NCBI RefSeq assembly: GCF_900176485.1 | Contig: NZ_FWYD01000013.1 | Coordinates: forward strand, 27,661-91,660 | Source of the DNA: Primorskyibacter flagellatus | GTDB taxonomy: Bacteria > Pseudomonadota > Alphaproteobacteria > Rhodobacterales > Rhodobacteraceae | Length of the DNA: 64,000 nucleotides | Direction: 5' to 3' | Shown: piece by piece, positions 36,264 to 46,030 of the stretch | Layout of the letters: each line of letters begins with the position of its first letter | Position numbering within the stretch: position 1 is the stretch's first letter | Position numbers and translations under genes: made by a program | The notes under the pieces: model-generated | The model's database searches: none | What the model was told of the DNA's origin: nothing | What the model saw: the letters and a program-made list of their open reading frames with translations, nothing else

Positions 36264-37712
36264 CTATGTGCGCAGGTCTCTGGCAGCGACCAGCAGAGAC
36301 GCCAACACCATGAGTGAGATCAATCCGAATCCGACTGTGACTGCCACGGCCCATGACGTCATCGCGAGGGTCGCGAAGGTCGCGGCGGTGATAAGGGCAA
36401 AGCCGATGGCAGTGCCTATGCGTTGACCGGTTTGCATGATGGCACCCGAACTGCCAGCATAATCCAGCGGCACCTCTTCCAATGTCAGCGTCTGGTTGGG
36501 GCTGATGACAAGCCCCTGCGCCACGCCGACCGCACAGAGCGACGCCATAAGCCACCAGACGTCCAGATGACCCGCCTCATGCAGTATGACGACAATCATG
36601 CTGAGGGCCAGACCGATCAGGGTCAGGCACAGGCCGAAAACAATCATCTTGTGCCCGTAGCGCGCGACCCTGCTTCCGGCCCAGTGGGCTGTGTACGCGC
36701 CAAGAAGTGCTGCGGGTGCGCCGAAAAACCCGGCTTCAAGCGCCGTTCTGCCATCGCCCTCTTGTACATAAAGCGCAACCAGCACCCAAATGCCGGGCAA
36801 GCCCATGAAGTAGAATGACATGATCGAAATACCCCTAGTATAACTGTGGAGTTTGAATATCTCGAGATCAACCATCGGGCTGTGACCAAGGCGGACATAG
36901 CGCCTTTCCCAAGCCAGCCAGAGCCAGAGCAGAAGCAGTCCGGCTGGCAGCAAGGACCAAAGGGCAGGGGTGTCGCGCGCTTCGACAAAGGGAAACAGGA
37001 TCGCCAGCACGGCCAGCCCCAAAAGAACCGCACCCACAGGATCAAGCGAACGCAGTCCGGTGCCCACACCGGGAAGGCGCCGGATCAGAGGGCGCGGGAA
37101 CCACATCAGCCCGAAGATTATCGCGATGACGCCAATCGGTACATTGACCAGAAAGGTCAGTCGCCAGCCGATGTCAGGCCCGCCCAGTTCGATCAGCAGC
37201 CCGCCCAATACCGGGCCGATAGCAACGGAAAAGCCGATCGCCGTGCCCAGATAGCCGAAGGCGCGGCCCCGTTCCTCGCCGCGGAAATAATGCTGGATCA
37301 TGCCAAGCCCCTGAGGGTTGACCAGCCCCGATCCGATCCCTTGCACGAACCGCGCGACATTGAGCCATGTCGCATCGGGTGCCATCCCCGCAGCAATCGA
37401 TGAAATGGTGAAAATCGCCACGCCGATCAGAAACAATCCGCCACGACCCATGATGTCGCCTGCGCGTCCTGCTGCGACCAGCACCACACCGAAGGTCAGC
37501 GCATAGCCCGACAGCACCCATTGCAGATCGGATTGTGACGCCCCTATTCCATGCCCGATGGCCGGCAGCGCGACGTTGACAATGCTCACGCTGATGAGCG
37601 TCATGAAGATCGTGACCAGAAGCACGAACAGAACGCGCCAGCGGACCGGGTCGGGCGCGAAGTCGCCTTGGGGTGCCGCGGAATTTGTCCCGTTCGTGTC
37701 CAGCTTATCCAT
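36264..37712 (-). CDS. MFS drug:H+ antiporter of the DHA2 (EmrB/QacA) type
   Basis: About 482 residues with 14 predicted helices. It shows the motif A-like loop GRAGDIMGRGGLFLIG, SVSIVNVALPAIGHGIGASQSDLQWVLSGYALTFG in helix 1-2, and the family motif C region IGPVLGGLLIELGGPDIGWRLTFLVNVPIG. It is likely an exporter; the substrate is unknown. Start taken at the Met at 37712 (MDKLDTNGTNS), since the 44 preceding in-frame residues look like non-coding translation. It lies on the same strand as the GlxA-type regulator, 153 bp downstream, and may be co-transcribed with it. It could also read through into the catabolic locus. Confidence 0.88.
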   Translation of the reverse strand: MDKLDTNGTNSAAPQGDFAPDPVRWRVLFVLLVTIFMTLISVSIVNVALPAIGHGIGASQSDLQWVLSGYALTFGVVLVAAGRAGDIMGRGGLFLIGVAIFTISSIAAGMAPDATWLNVARFVQGIGSGLVNPQGLGMIQHYFRGEERGRAFGYLGTAIGFSVAIGPVLGGLLIELGGPDIGWRLTFLVNVPIGVIAIIFGLMWFPRPLIRRLPGVGTGLRSLDPVGAVLLGLAVLAILFPFVEARDTPALWSLLPAGLLLLWLWLAWERRYVRLGHSPMVDLEIFKLHSYTRGISIMSFYFMGLPGIWVLVALYVQEGDGRTALEAGFFGAPAALLGAYTAHWAGSRVARYGHKMIVFGLCLTLIGLALSMIVVILHEAGHLDVWWLMASLCAVGVAQGLVISPNQTLTLEEVPLDYAGSSGAIMQTGQRIGTAIGFALITAATFATLAMTSWAVAVTVGFGLISLMVLASLLVAARDLRT

Positions 37713-37865
37713 CTTGACGACTTTCTGTGGAGGAAGGTGCAGAAGGTCAGCCCTATCAGGATGTGCCGTCAATCTGAAGCAGGTGTTTGTCGTGGGGCAA
37801 GTGCGCGACTGGCTTGGCGCGCAAAGCGACCGTAAATGCACCAAGCTGCGACAGATCCGGTCTGT

Positions 37866-38879
37866 TCACGCCTGTGCGACGATGTGCAGTTCTTGCTGGG
37901 CGCGCCAAACTTCGGGTGTGGTCTTGTAGGTGGTTTTGAAAACGCGAATGAAATGGGACACATCCGAGAACCCTGTTTCCTGCGCAATCTGGGTGACGGA
38001 ACGTTGGGTCCGCTGCAAAAGCCGTTCGGCATGTGCCAGACGTATCCTTTTGCCCGCCTCGAACGGCGTGATCTTGAGGGCGGAATGAAAGTGTCTTTCC
38101 AATGTGCGCGGGCTGATTTTCAAGCGTGCCGCCAGGGTCGAAACGGTGGGTGGCGACTCCAGCGACTGTTGCAACAGCAGCAAGGTGCGCCGCACCACCG
38201 GGTCGCTTGTCGTAAGATCAAGAGGCAGGCCCGGTTGCGGACGATCTGCTTCCATGGCTTCGTCAATCATCATGATCGACAGGCTTTTGCGTGCCGCACT
38301 GCGGCTGATGTGACGCTCGACCAGATAGGCGGCCAGATGCGCGGAACTTGTCCCGCCCGAACACGTCAGCCGATCGCGGTCGACGACGAAAATCTGGTCG
38401 GAGACCGGCACCAATCCGTCAAACTGTTCCAGAAAGTCATTGTGATGGAACCAGCTGACGCAACAGCGGTATCCCTCCAACAGGCCCGCACCATGAAGAA
38501 CGAAAGATCCGGTGCAGACCCCGACCAGCGGGATACGCGCGCCGGCGGCGCGGTGCAGGAAGGCCGAATAGGCTGGTTCAAGCTGCTCCAGCTCTCCCAT
38601 AAGGCCACCGATGACCACGATATAGTCAAAGCGCGTCGGATCACCCAGACGTTCGTCAGGCTGCACGCTGACCCCGCTTGATGATTTGACGGGATTCATG
38701 TCGGCGGAGAGCACGCGCCAGTTGCACAGGATCGGGCGGGAACGATCGCCCTCGTCCGAGGCCAGCCGCAGAACATCGACAAAATTGGCAAAGGCGCAGA
38801 TCGTGAACCGCCGCGTCAGGATAAAGCCCACGCGCAGGCGGGCACGGTCTGTTCGGGCTGTGGATTCGGGTTTTGGCAT
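37866..38879 (-). CDS. GlxA/GbdR-family AraC-type regulator (DJ-1/PfpI domain plus HTH)
   Basis: 337 residues. An amidase-like DJ-1/PfpI domain covers about 15-190, with the nucleophile-elbow Cys in GVCTGSFVLHGAGLL. A double HTH of the AraC type covers about 235-330 (TVSTLAARLKISPRTLERHFHS, VTQIAQETGFSDVSHFIRVFK). This architecture is that of GbdR, SouR and CdhR, which sense glycine betaine/dimethylglycine, sarcosine or carnitine. Because it is divergent from soxBDAG, sarcosine or dimethylglycine is the likely effector. That assignment is inferred from context. Confidence 0.88.
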   Translation of the reverse strand: MPKPESTARTDRARLRVGFILTRRFTICAFANFVDVLRLASDEGDRSRPILCNWRVLSADMNPVKSSSGVSVQPDERLGDPTRFDYIVVIGGLMGELEQLEPAYSAFLHRAAGARIPLVGVCTGSFVLHGAGLLEGYRCCVSWFHHNDFLEQFDGLVPVSDQIFVVDRDRLTCSGGTSSAHLAAYLVERHISRSAARKSLSIMMIDEAMEADRPQPGLPLDLTTSDPVVRRTLLLLQQSLESPPTVSTLAARLKISPRTLERHFHSALKITPFEAGKRIRLAHAERLLQRTQRSVTQIAQETGFSDVSHFIRVFKTTYKTTPEVWRAQQELHIVAQA

Positions 38880-38982
38880 GGCGATATATTAACGCAAGGA
38901 TGACGTAATTATACAGTCTTGTATCGGGCGAGTGTGCAAATCTTCACAAGGTTCAAATTTGTCCGCTCGGAAAGACTGCACC

Positions 38983-40236
38983 ATGACCCATTTCTCTGCG
39001 ATGTCGCTTCTCAAGAACGCAATATCGGGCCACAAGAACTGGCCCGAGCAATGGCCCGACAAGCAGCCCAAAGATGAGTATGACGTGATCATCGTTGGTG
39101 CGGGCGGGCACGGTCTGGGTGCAGCTTACTATCTGGCCAAGGAGCACGGCATCACCAATGTCGCGGTGATCGAGAAGGGCTGGCTGGGCGGTGGCAATAC
39201 GGGCCGGAACACGACGATCATCCGGTCGAACTACCTCTATGACGAAAGCGCGCGGCTGTTCGATCATGCGCTTGATCTGTGGGAGAACCTGAGCACCGAG
39301 TTGAACTACAACGTCATGTATTCCAAGCGCGGCGTGATGATGCTGGCGCATAACGTGCATGACGTGCAGTCCTTCCAGCGCCATATCCACGCCAACCGTC
39401 TGAACGACGTCGACAACCGCTGGCTGACCCCGAAAGAGGCAAAGGCCTTTTGCCCGCCGCTGAACATCTCGCCCGATGCGCGCTATCCCGTGATGGGTGC
39501 CGCCTTGCAGCAGCGCGCTGGCACCGCGCGCCATGATGCCGTGGCCTGGGGCTATGCCCGTGCCGCCGCCAAACGCGGTGTCGATATCATCCAGAATTGC
39601 CCGGTGATCTCGATCCGGCGCGGGGCGGATGGTGCCGTCGAAGGCGTCGAGACCGGGAAGGGTTTTATCAAGGCCAGGAAGGTCGCGGTGTCCGCCGCCG
39701 GTCACACCAGCGTCGTGATGGACAGCGCAGGCGTGCGTATGCCACTGGAAAGCTATCCGCTTCAGGCGCTGGTATCCGAGCCGATAAAGCCGGTCTTTCC
39801 CTGCGTCGTGATGTCGAACACCGTGCACGCCTATATCAGCCAGTCCGACAAGGGCGAATTGGTCATCGGGTCGGGCACCGACCAATATACCAGCTATTCG
39901 CAGCGCGGCGGTCTACCACTGATCGAACATACCGTGGCGGCCATCTGCGAGGTGTTCCCGATCTTCAACCGCATGCGGATGCTGCGCAAATGGGGCGGCA
40001 TCGTCGATGTGACGCCGGACCGGTCGGCCATTCTGGGCAAGACGCCGGTCAGGGGGCTTTACGTCAATTGCGGCTGGGGAACGGGTGGTTTCAAGGCGAC
40101 GCCGGGCGCGGCGCATACGCTGGCCTGGACCGTGGCCAAGGACGAACCGCATCCGATCAACGCGCCCTTCACGCTGGAACGCTTCACCACCGGCCGTCTG
40201 ATTGACGAAGCCGCCGCCGCCGCCGTGGCGCATTAA
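38983..40236 (+). CDS. soxB: Sarcosine oxidase beta subunit SoxB
   Basis: 417 residues. FAD Rossmann motif DVIIVGAGGHGLGAAYYLAKEHG near residue 34. The segment QQRAGTARHDAVAWGYARAA contains the His (about 184) to which FMN is covalently attached in heterotetrameric sarcosine oxidases. The dinucleotide-related C-terminal GLYVNCGWGTGGFKATP closes the domain. It oxidises sarcosine's N-methyl group; electrons pass to O2 through FMN. First gene of soxBDAG-glyA. Start set at 38983; the frame is open to 38932 without a better ribosome binding site. Confidence 0.97.
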   Translation: MTHFSAMSLLKNAISGHKNWPEQWPDKQPKDEYDVIIVGAGGHGLGAAYYLAKEHGITNVAVIEKGWLGGGNTGRNTTIIRSNYLYDESARLFDHALDLWENLSTELNYNVMYSKRGVMMLAHNVHDVQSFQRHIHANRLNDVDNRWLTPKEAKAFCPPLNISPDARYPVMGAALQQRAGTARHDAVAWGYARAAAKRGVDIIQNCPVISIRRGADGAVEGVETGKGFIKARKVAVSAAGHTSVVMDSAGVRMPLESYPLQALVSEPIKPVFPCVVMSNTVHAYISQSDKGELVIGSGTDQYTSYSQRGGLPLIEHTVAAICEVFPIFNRMRMLRKWGGIVDVTPDRSAILGKTPVRGLYVNCGWGTGGFKATPGAAHTLAWTVAKDEPHPINAPFTLERFTTGRLIDEAAAAAVAH

Positions 40237-40247
40237 GGGAGACCAAT

Positions 40248-40547
40248 ATGCTTTTGATACAATGCCCCTATTGCGACGACGCGCTGCCCGAGCTGGAATT
40301 TGCCTATGCGGGCGAGGCGCATATCGACCGCCCCCAAGACCCCTCGGCGCTGAGCGACGAGGAATGGCGCGACTTCCTGTTCATCCGCAGCAACGTCAAG
40401 GGCGTCCATGCCGAACGCTGGCGGCATATCAACGGATGCGGGCGGTTCTTCAACGCGCTGCGCGACACGGTCAGCGACCGTTTCGTGACCTCCTACAAGG
40501 CAGGCGAGCCACGCCCCGACACCTCCGGCAAGGAACCCGCACAATGA
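40248..40547 (+). CDS. soxD: Sarcosine oxidase delta subunit SoxD
   Basis: 99 residues. Zinc ligands are visible as CPYCDD at residues 6-9 and H-x3-C in RHINGCGRFF near residue 60. The conserved block ERWRHINGCGRFFNALRDT is diagnostic of the delta subunit. It has a structural, zinc-binding role in the SoxABDG complex. Its stop overlaps the soxA start (ATGA). Confidence 0.95.
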   Translation: MLLIQCPYCDDALPELEFAYAGEAHIDRPQDPSALSDEEWRDFLFIRSNVKGVHAERWRHINGCGRFFNALRDTVSDRFVTSYKAGEPRPDTSGKEPAQ

Positions 40548-43546
40548 CCGATTTTCGTGTAGAAGGCCGGGGCCGCGTCAACCGCGCCAAGCCGGTGAGC
40601 TTTACCTTTGACGGCGAGACCTATCGGGGCTTTGAAGGCGATACCGTCGCCTCGGCCCTGCTGGCCAATGGCGTGCATCTCATGGGGCGCAGCTTCAAGT
40701 ATCACCGCCCGCGCGGCGTGGTCACGGCAGGCTCTGACGAGCCGAATGCGCTGGTCGGCACGACACGGGGCAAGGGCCGGTTCGAGCCGAACACCCGCGC
40801 CACCATCCAGGAAATCTATCCCGGTCTGACGACCGAAAGCCAGAACAAATGGCCCAGCCTCAAATTCGATCTGGGGGCAATCAACGACCGCCTCTACATG
40901 CTGTTTTCGGCGGGCTTCTACTACAAGACCTTCATGTGGCCGCGCAGTTTCTGGGACAGCGTATACGAGCCGCTGATCCGCAAGGCCGCCGGACTGGGCA
41001 AGGCTCCGACCGAGGTGGATCCCGATCACTATGCCAGCCGCTATCTGCATTGCGATGTGCTGGTCATCGGCTCCGGTCCGTCGGGTATTGCCGCGGCGCT
41101 GACCGCCGGGCGGGCCGGTTCCAAAGTGGTGCTGGTGGACGAGACCGCCGAAATGGGCGGCACGCTTTTGTCCGAACCTTCGGTGTCGATTGATGGCCGG
41201 CCCGCGTGGGACTGGCTGGCGGGCGCGATGGCAGAGCTTGACGCCATGCCCAATGTCCGCCGCATGACGCGCACCACGGCGACGGGGTATTACCATCAGA
41301 ACATGATCGGCATGGTGCAAAAGCTGACCGATCACATGGGCGACGTGCCCGAAGGTGCCCCGCGCGAACGCATGTGGCGGGTGCGCGCCAAAGAGGTGGT
41401 GCTGGCCCAGGGGGCCATTGAACGGCCGATGGTGTTCGACGGCAATGATTGTCCCGGCGTGATGCTGGCGGGGGCGGCGCAGACTTTCCTCAACCGCTTT
41501 GGGGTGCTGGTGGGCAAGCAGCCCGTGGTGCTGACCAGCCATGACAGCGCGTGGTACAGCGCCTTCGACATGGCGGACGCCGGCGCAAAGGTCGTGGCGA
41601 TTGTCGATACCCGCGAGTCCGTGCCGCAAGCCTTGCAGAACGACGCCCGCGCGCGCGGCATCCCGATCCATCTGGGCCATACCGCCACGGCCACCAAGGG
41701 GCGTCTTCGGGTCGCAGCGCTGCGGATCAATCCGGTTCACAACGGCAAGGTCGGCGCTGAAAAGATGCTGTCCTGCGACGCGGTTCTGGTCTGCGGTGGC
41801 TGGACGCCGTCGCTGCATCTGTTCTCGCATACCAAGGGATCTTTGGATTGGGACGCAGAGGCCAAGGCCTATCTGCCCGGCCACAAGACCGAAGACGTGC
41901 ATATCGCAGGCGCAGGACGCGGCCTTTGGGGCATTGCCGCCGCACTTGAGGACGGCACCAAGGCGGGCGCGGATGCCGTCCGGTCGCTGGGTGGCTCTGC
42001 CGGAGCGGCGACGTTCGAGGTCGCCGATGACCGCACAGGGTCCGGGATCACGCAGAAGGAACTGCCCACCGACCGCAGCCCCGGCAAGGCCAAGGCTTTC
42101 GTCGATTTCCAGAACGATGTGACCGCCAAGGACATCCGGCTGGCCGTGCGCGAGGGCATGAAATCTATCGAGCATGTCAAGCGCTACACCACCAACGGCA
42201 TGGCAACCGACCAAGGCAAGCTTTCCAATATGAACGGTTTGACCATTGCCGCCGATGCGCTGGGGAAAGAGGCACCCCAGGTTGGTCTGACGACCTTCCG
42301 CCCGCCCTATACGCCGACCACATTCGGGGCCTTTGCGGGCTATCACAAGGGCGCACATTTCGAGGTCACGCGCAAGACGCCGATCGACGACTGGGCCGAG
42401 GAAAACGGCGCAGAGTATGAACCGGTCGCGCTGTGGCGGCGGGCCTGGTACTTTCCGCAAGCGGGCGAGGATATGCACAAGGCCGTCGCGCGCGAGTGCA
42501 AGGCCACACGCGAAAGCGTGGGCATTTTCGACGCGTCCACCCTGGGCAAGATCGAAGTGTCCGGCCCCGATGCGACCGAGTTCATGAACCGCATGTACAC
42601 AAACCCCTGGACCAAGCTGGGCGTCGGCCGTGCGCGCTATGGCCTGCTTCTGGGCGAGGACGGGTTCATCCGCGACGATGGCGTGATTGGCCGGATGCGC
42701 GATGATCTATTTCATGTCACCACGACGACCGGCGGTGCCGCGCGGGTTCTGAACATGATGGAGGATTACCTTCAGACCGAATGGCCCGATCTCAGGGTCT
42801 GGCTGACCTCGACCACCGAGGAATGGGCCACCATTGCCCTGAACGGCCCCAACGCGCGCAAGCTGTTGCAACCTTTCGTCGAAGGCGCGGACATCTCCGC
42901 CGATGCCATGCCGCATATGTCGGTGGTGGAATGCACGGTCGCGGGCTTTCCGTCACGGCTCTTCCGGATCAGCTTTACCGGCGAATTGGGGTTCGAGATC
43001 AACGTGCCCGCCCGCCATGGCAGGGTGCTTTGGGAAAAGCTGTGGGACGCCGGTCAGCAATACGACATCTGCCCCTATGGCACCGAAACCATGCACGTCT
43101 TGCGGGCCGAAAAGGGCTTTATCATCGTGGGTCAGGACACCGACGGCACCGTGACGCCCGAAGATGCGGGCATCGGCTGGGCCATCGGCAAGAAGAAGAT
43201 CGACTTTGTCGGCAAACGCTCGCTTGACCGGCCTGACATCGTGGCGAAGGGGCGCAAGCAGCTGGTGGGTCTTCTGACGGACGATCCCAAGACCGTGCTG
43301 ACCGAAGGCGCGCAGATCGTCGCCGATCCGAACCAGCCCAAGCCGATGAAGATGATCGGGCATGTAACCTCGTCCTACTGGTCGGAGGTGCTGGGCCGTT
43401 CCATCGCGATGGCGCTGGTCGAAGGTGGTTTTGACCGGATGGACGACAGGTTGCACATCCCCACGGAAACGGGTGGCACGGTGACGGCCAAGGTGACCGG
43501 AACGCAGTTTTATGATCCCGCAGGCGAACGCCTGAAGGTCGAATAA
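40544..43546 (+). CDS. soxA: Sarcosine oxidase alpha subunit SoxA
   Basis: 1000 residues. The N-terminal region (FTFDGETYRGFEGDTVASALLANG) is a ferredoxin-like fold without a cluster, and a dinucleotide-binding region begins near residue 170 (DVLVIGSGPSGIAAALTAGRAG). From about residue 610 the C-terminal GcvT-like domain binds folate (GIFDASTLGKIEVSGPDATEFMNR). There the methyl-derived C1 unit is transferred to THF, giving 5,10-methylene-THF. Start set at 40544 where ATGA overlaps soxD; the frame is open 342 bases further upstream, but that part overlaps soxB and soxD. Confidence 0.97.
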   Translation: MTDFRVEGRGRVNRAKPVSFTFDGETYRGFEGDTVASALLANGVHLMGRSFKYHRPRGVVTAGSDEPNALVGTTRGKGRFEPNTRATIQEIYPGLTTESQNKWPSLKFDLGAINDRLYMLFSAGFYYKTFMWPRSFWDSVYEPLIRKAAGLGKAPTEVDPDHYASRYLHCDVLVIGSGPSGIAAALTAGRAGSKVVLVDETAEMGGTLLSEPSVSIDGRPAWDWLAGAMAELDAMPNVRRMTRTTATGYYHQNMIGMVQKLTDHMGDVPEGAPRERMWRVRAKEVVLAQGAIERPMVFDGNDCPGVMLAGAAQTFLNRFGVLVGKQPVVLTSHDSAWYSAFDMADAGAKVVAIVDTRESVPQALQNDARARGIPIHLGHTATATKGRLRVAALRINPVHNGKVGAEKMLSCDAVLVCGGWTPSLHLFSHTKGSLDWDAEAKAYLPGHKTEDVHIAGAGRGLWGIAAALEDGTKAGADAVRSLGGSAGAATFEVADDRTGSGITQKELPTDRSPGKAKAFVDFQNDVTAKDIRLAVREGMKSIEHVKRYTTNGMATDQGKLSNMNGLTIAADALGKEAPQVGLTTFRPPYTPTTFGAFAGYHKGAHFEVTRKTPIDDWAEENGAEYEPVALWRRAWYFPQAGEDMHKAVARECKATRESVGIFDASTLGKIEVSGPDATEFMNRMYTNPWTKLGVGRARYGLLLGEDGFIRDDGVIGRMRDDLFHVTTTTGGAARVLNMMEDYLQTEWPDLRVWLTSTTEEWATIALNGPNARKLLQPFVEGADISADAMPHMSVVECTVAGFPSRLFRISFTGELGFEINVPARHGRVLWEKLWDAGQQYDICPYGTETMHVLRAEKGFIIVGQDTDGTVTPEDAGIGWAIGKKKIDFVGKRSLDRPDIVAKGRKQLVGLLTDDPKTVLTEGAQIVADPNQPKPMKMIGHVTSSYWSEVLGRSIAMALVEGGFDRMDDRLHIPTETGGTVTAKVTGTQFYDPAGERLKVE

Positions 43547-43559
43547 GGAGGACGATCCG

Positions 43560-44090
43560 ATGAATGCTCCTGTGACATCCTTTGACGCGGTATCCGTCGC
43601 GGTGCTGCCGCCGGTGGCGCGGTTCAACCTGCGCATCGCGCCCGCCGATCTGGCGGTTGCCTCCAGAATATTTGGCCTGACCCTTCCGGCGAAGATCGGG
43701 GAGGGCGCGCGGAATGGCGATCGCGCGGCCTATTGCATCGGCCCGGACGAATGGCTGCTGCATGCGGCTGAGGTCGATCAGTCCGCCATCATGTCCGGTT
43801 TCGATACCGCCCGCGCCGAAACCCCGCACAGTATAACGGTGCTGTCCGACCGGGAAATCATCATCGGAATCACAGGACCGGCGGCGATTGACCTGCTATC
43901 GACCTGCTGCCCGCTGGACCTGTCGCGCATGGCCGTGGGGCACGCGAAACGCACGGTCTTTGACTATGCACAGGTGGTGCTGATCCGTGACGGTGACGAC
44001 GCGTTCCGCCTTGAGGTCTGGCGGTCCTTCTTCCCGCATGTGCACGGCCTGCTTGAAATCGGCGTGCGCGAATTGGCTATCGGTCTTTAA
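43560..44090 (+). CDS. soxG: Sarcosine oxidase gamma subunit SoxG
   Basis: 176 residues, the usual length. It contains the GcvT-related pattern GPDEWLLHAAE and LLSTCCPLDLSRMAVGHAKRTVFDYAQVVL, with the C-terminal WRSFFPHVHGLLE, all typical of SoxG. It completes the heterotetramer SoxBDAG. It begins 13 bases after soxA with AAGGAGG just ahead of the ATG. Confidence 0.94.
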   Translation: MNAPVTSFDAVSVAVLPPVARFNLRIAPADLAVASRIFGLTLPAKIGEGARNGDRAAYCIGPDEWLLHAAEVDQSAIMSGFDTARAETPHSITVLSDREIIIGITGPAAIDLLSTCCPLDLSRMAVGHAKRTVFDYAQVVLIRDGDDAFRLEVWRSFFPHVHGLLEIGVRELAIGL

Positions 44091-44168
44091 CGCCCGACCT
44101 CAACCGTAGAATTGACGCGCCCTGACAAAGGGCGCGACCCCTTCCTTATGTCTGAAAGGACCCTTCAC

Positions 44169-45443
<1,275 letters not shown>

Positions 45444-45487
45444 CCCGAAATTTCTGTCCGTCTTCGCCACTTTCAAGCCCGGTGTCG

Positions 45488-45514
45488 GCCGTCATCGTTG
45501 CACACGGTGACGGC
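45488..45514. terminator. Hairpin downstream of glyA (candidate end of the sox operon)
   Basis: GCCGTCATCG-TTGCACA-CGGTGACGGC forms a 10-bp stem with one G-T pair and a 7-base loop, 44 bases after the glyA stop. No T-run follows, so it could be a factor-dependent terminator or an mRNA stabiliser. Confidence 0.45.
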
Positions 45515-46030
45515 TGCGGCGCGGTTGGTCCCCGGCGGTGCGGGCTATTCTGTTCTAGCATGAGAAGAGTGATGTGATCTGGGGGCCGGGTGACAACATG
45601 GCCGTCAGCAATTGCCACAGTCATTGACCTGACGACTCTGGGGCGACACCTGCCGCGCCGGTGTCGACTGTGATTGGTCTGCCTTTTCCTCGATCTTTCC
45701 GCAACGGCTTGATATTGCGATGAGCGTGACAAACGACGCAGCCGACACTTTTACCCTTCGAGCGGGTTGATAGCGGTTTTTTGGAGCGTCGTGGTCACGG
45801 AACGCTTTGCCTCGAAAAATTGCGTTCTAATTTTAATGGTTCTGGCGCGCGGTTTGTGAAGCTGCCACCTAACCTTATGTATCTATAATAACTTTTTGGA
45901 TAGTCGGATATGACGATTTTATGAATAAATCCTCGTTATAGCTGCCCAGACTCGCAGAATGTGAAGCCAAAACATGTTGACCTAAAGGAAAATTAGTTAA
46001 ACAATGGGAATAACAGGGAGACTTGCACCG
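45515..46030. other. Non-coding gap upstream of the formate dehydrogenase operon
   Basis: I see no supportable gene in this stretch. An open reverse frame across 45238-45732 has no recognisable product and partly shadows glyA. The last 230 bases (about 45780-46010) are distinctly AT-rich against the GC-rich background. They contain a perfect -10 hexamer TATAAT at 45884-45889, but no matching -35 at normal spacing, which would suit an activator-dependent promoter for the fdh-fhs-folD operon. Confidence 0.5.

Noticed and set aside
40202..40543. Upstream extension of the soxA reading frame
   Set aside because: It overlaps soxB and soxD; the known SoxA N-terminus starts at 40544 with an ATGA overlap.
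40493..42478. Reverse open frame of 661 codons opposite soxA
   Set aside because: Antisense shadow of soxA.
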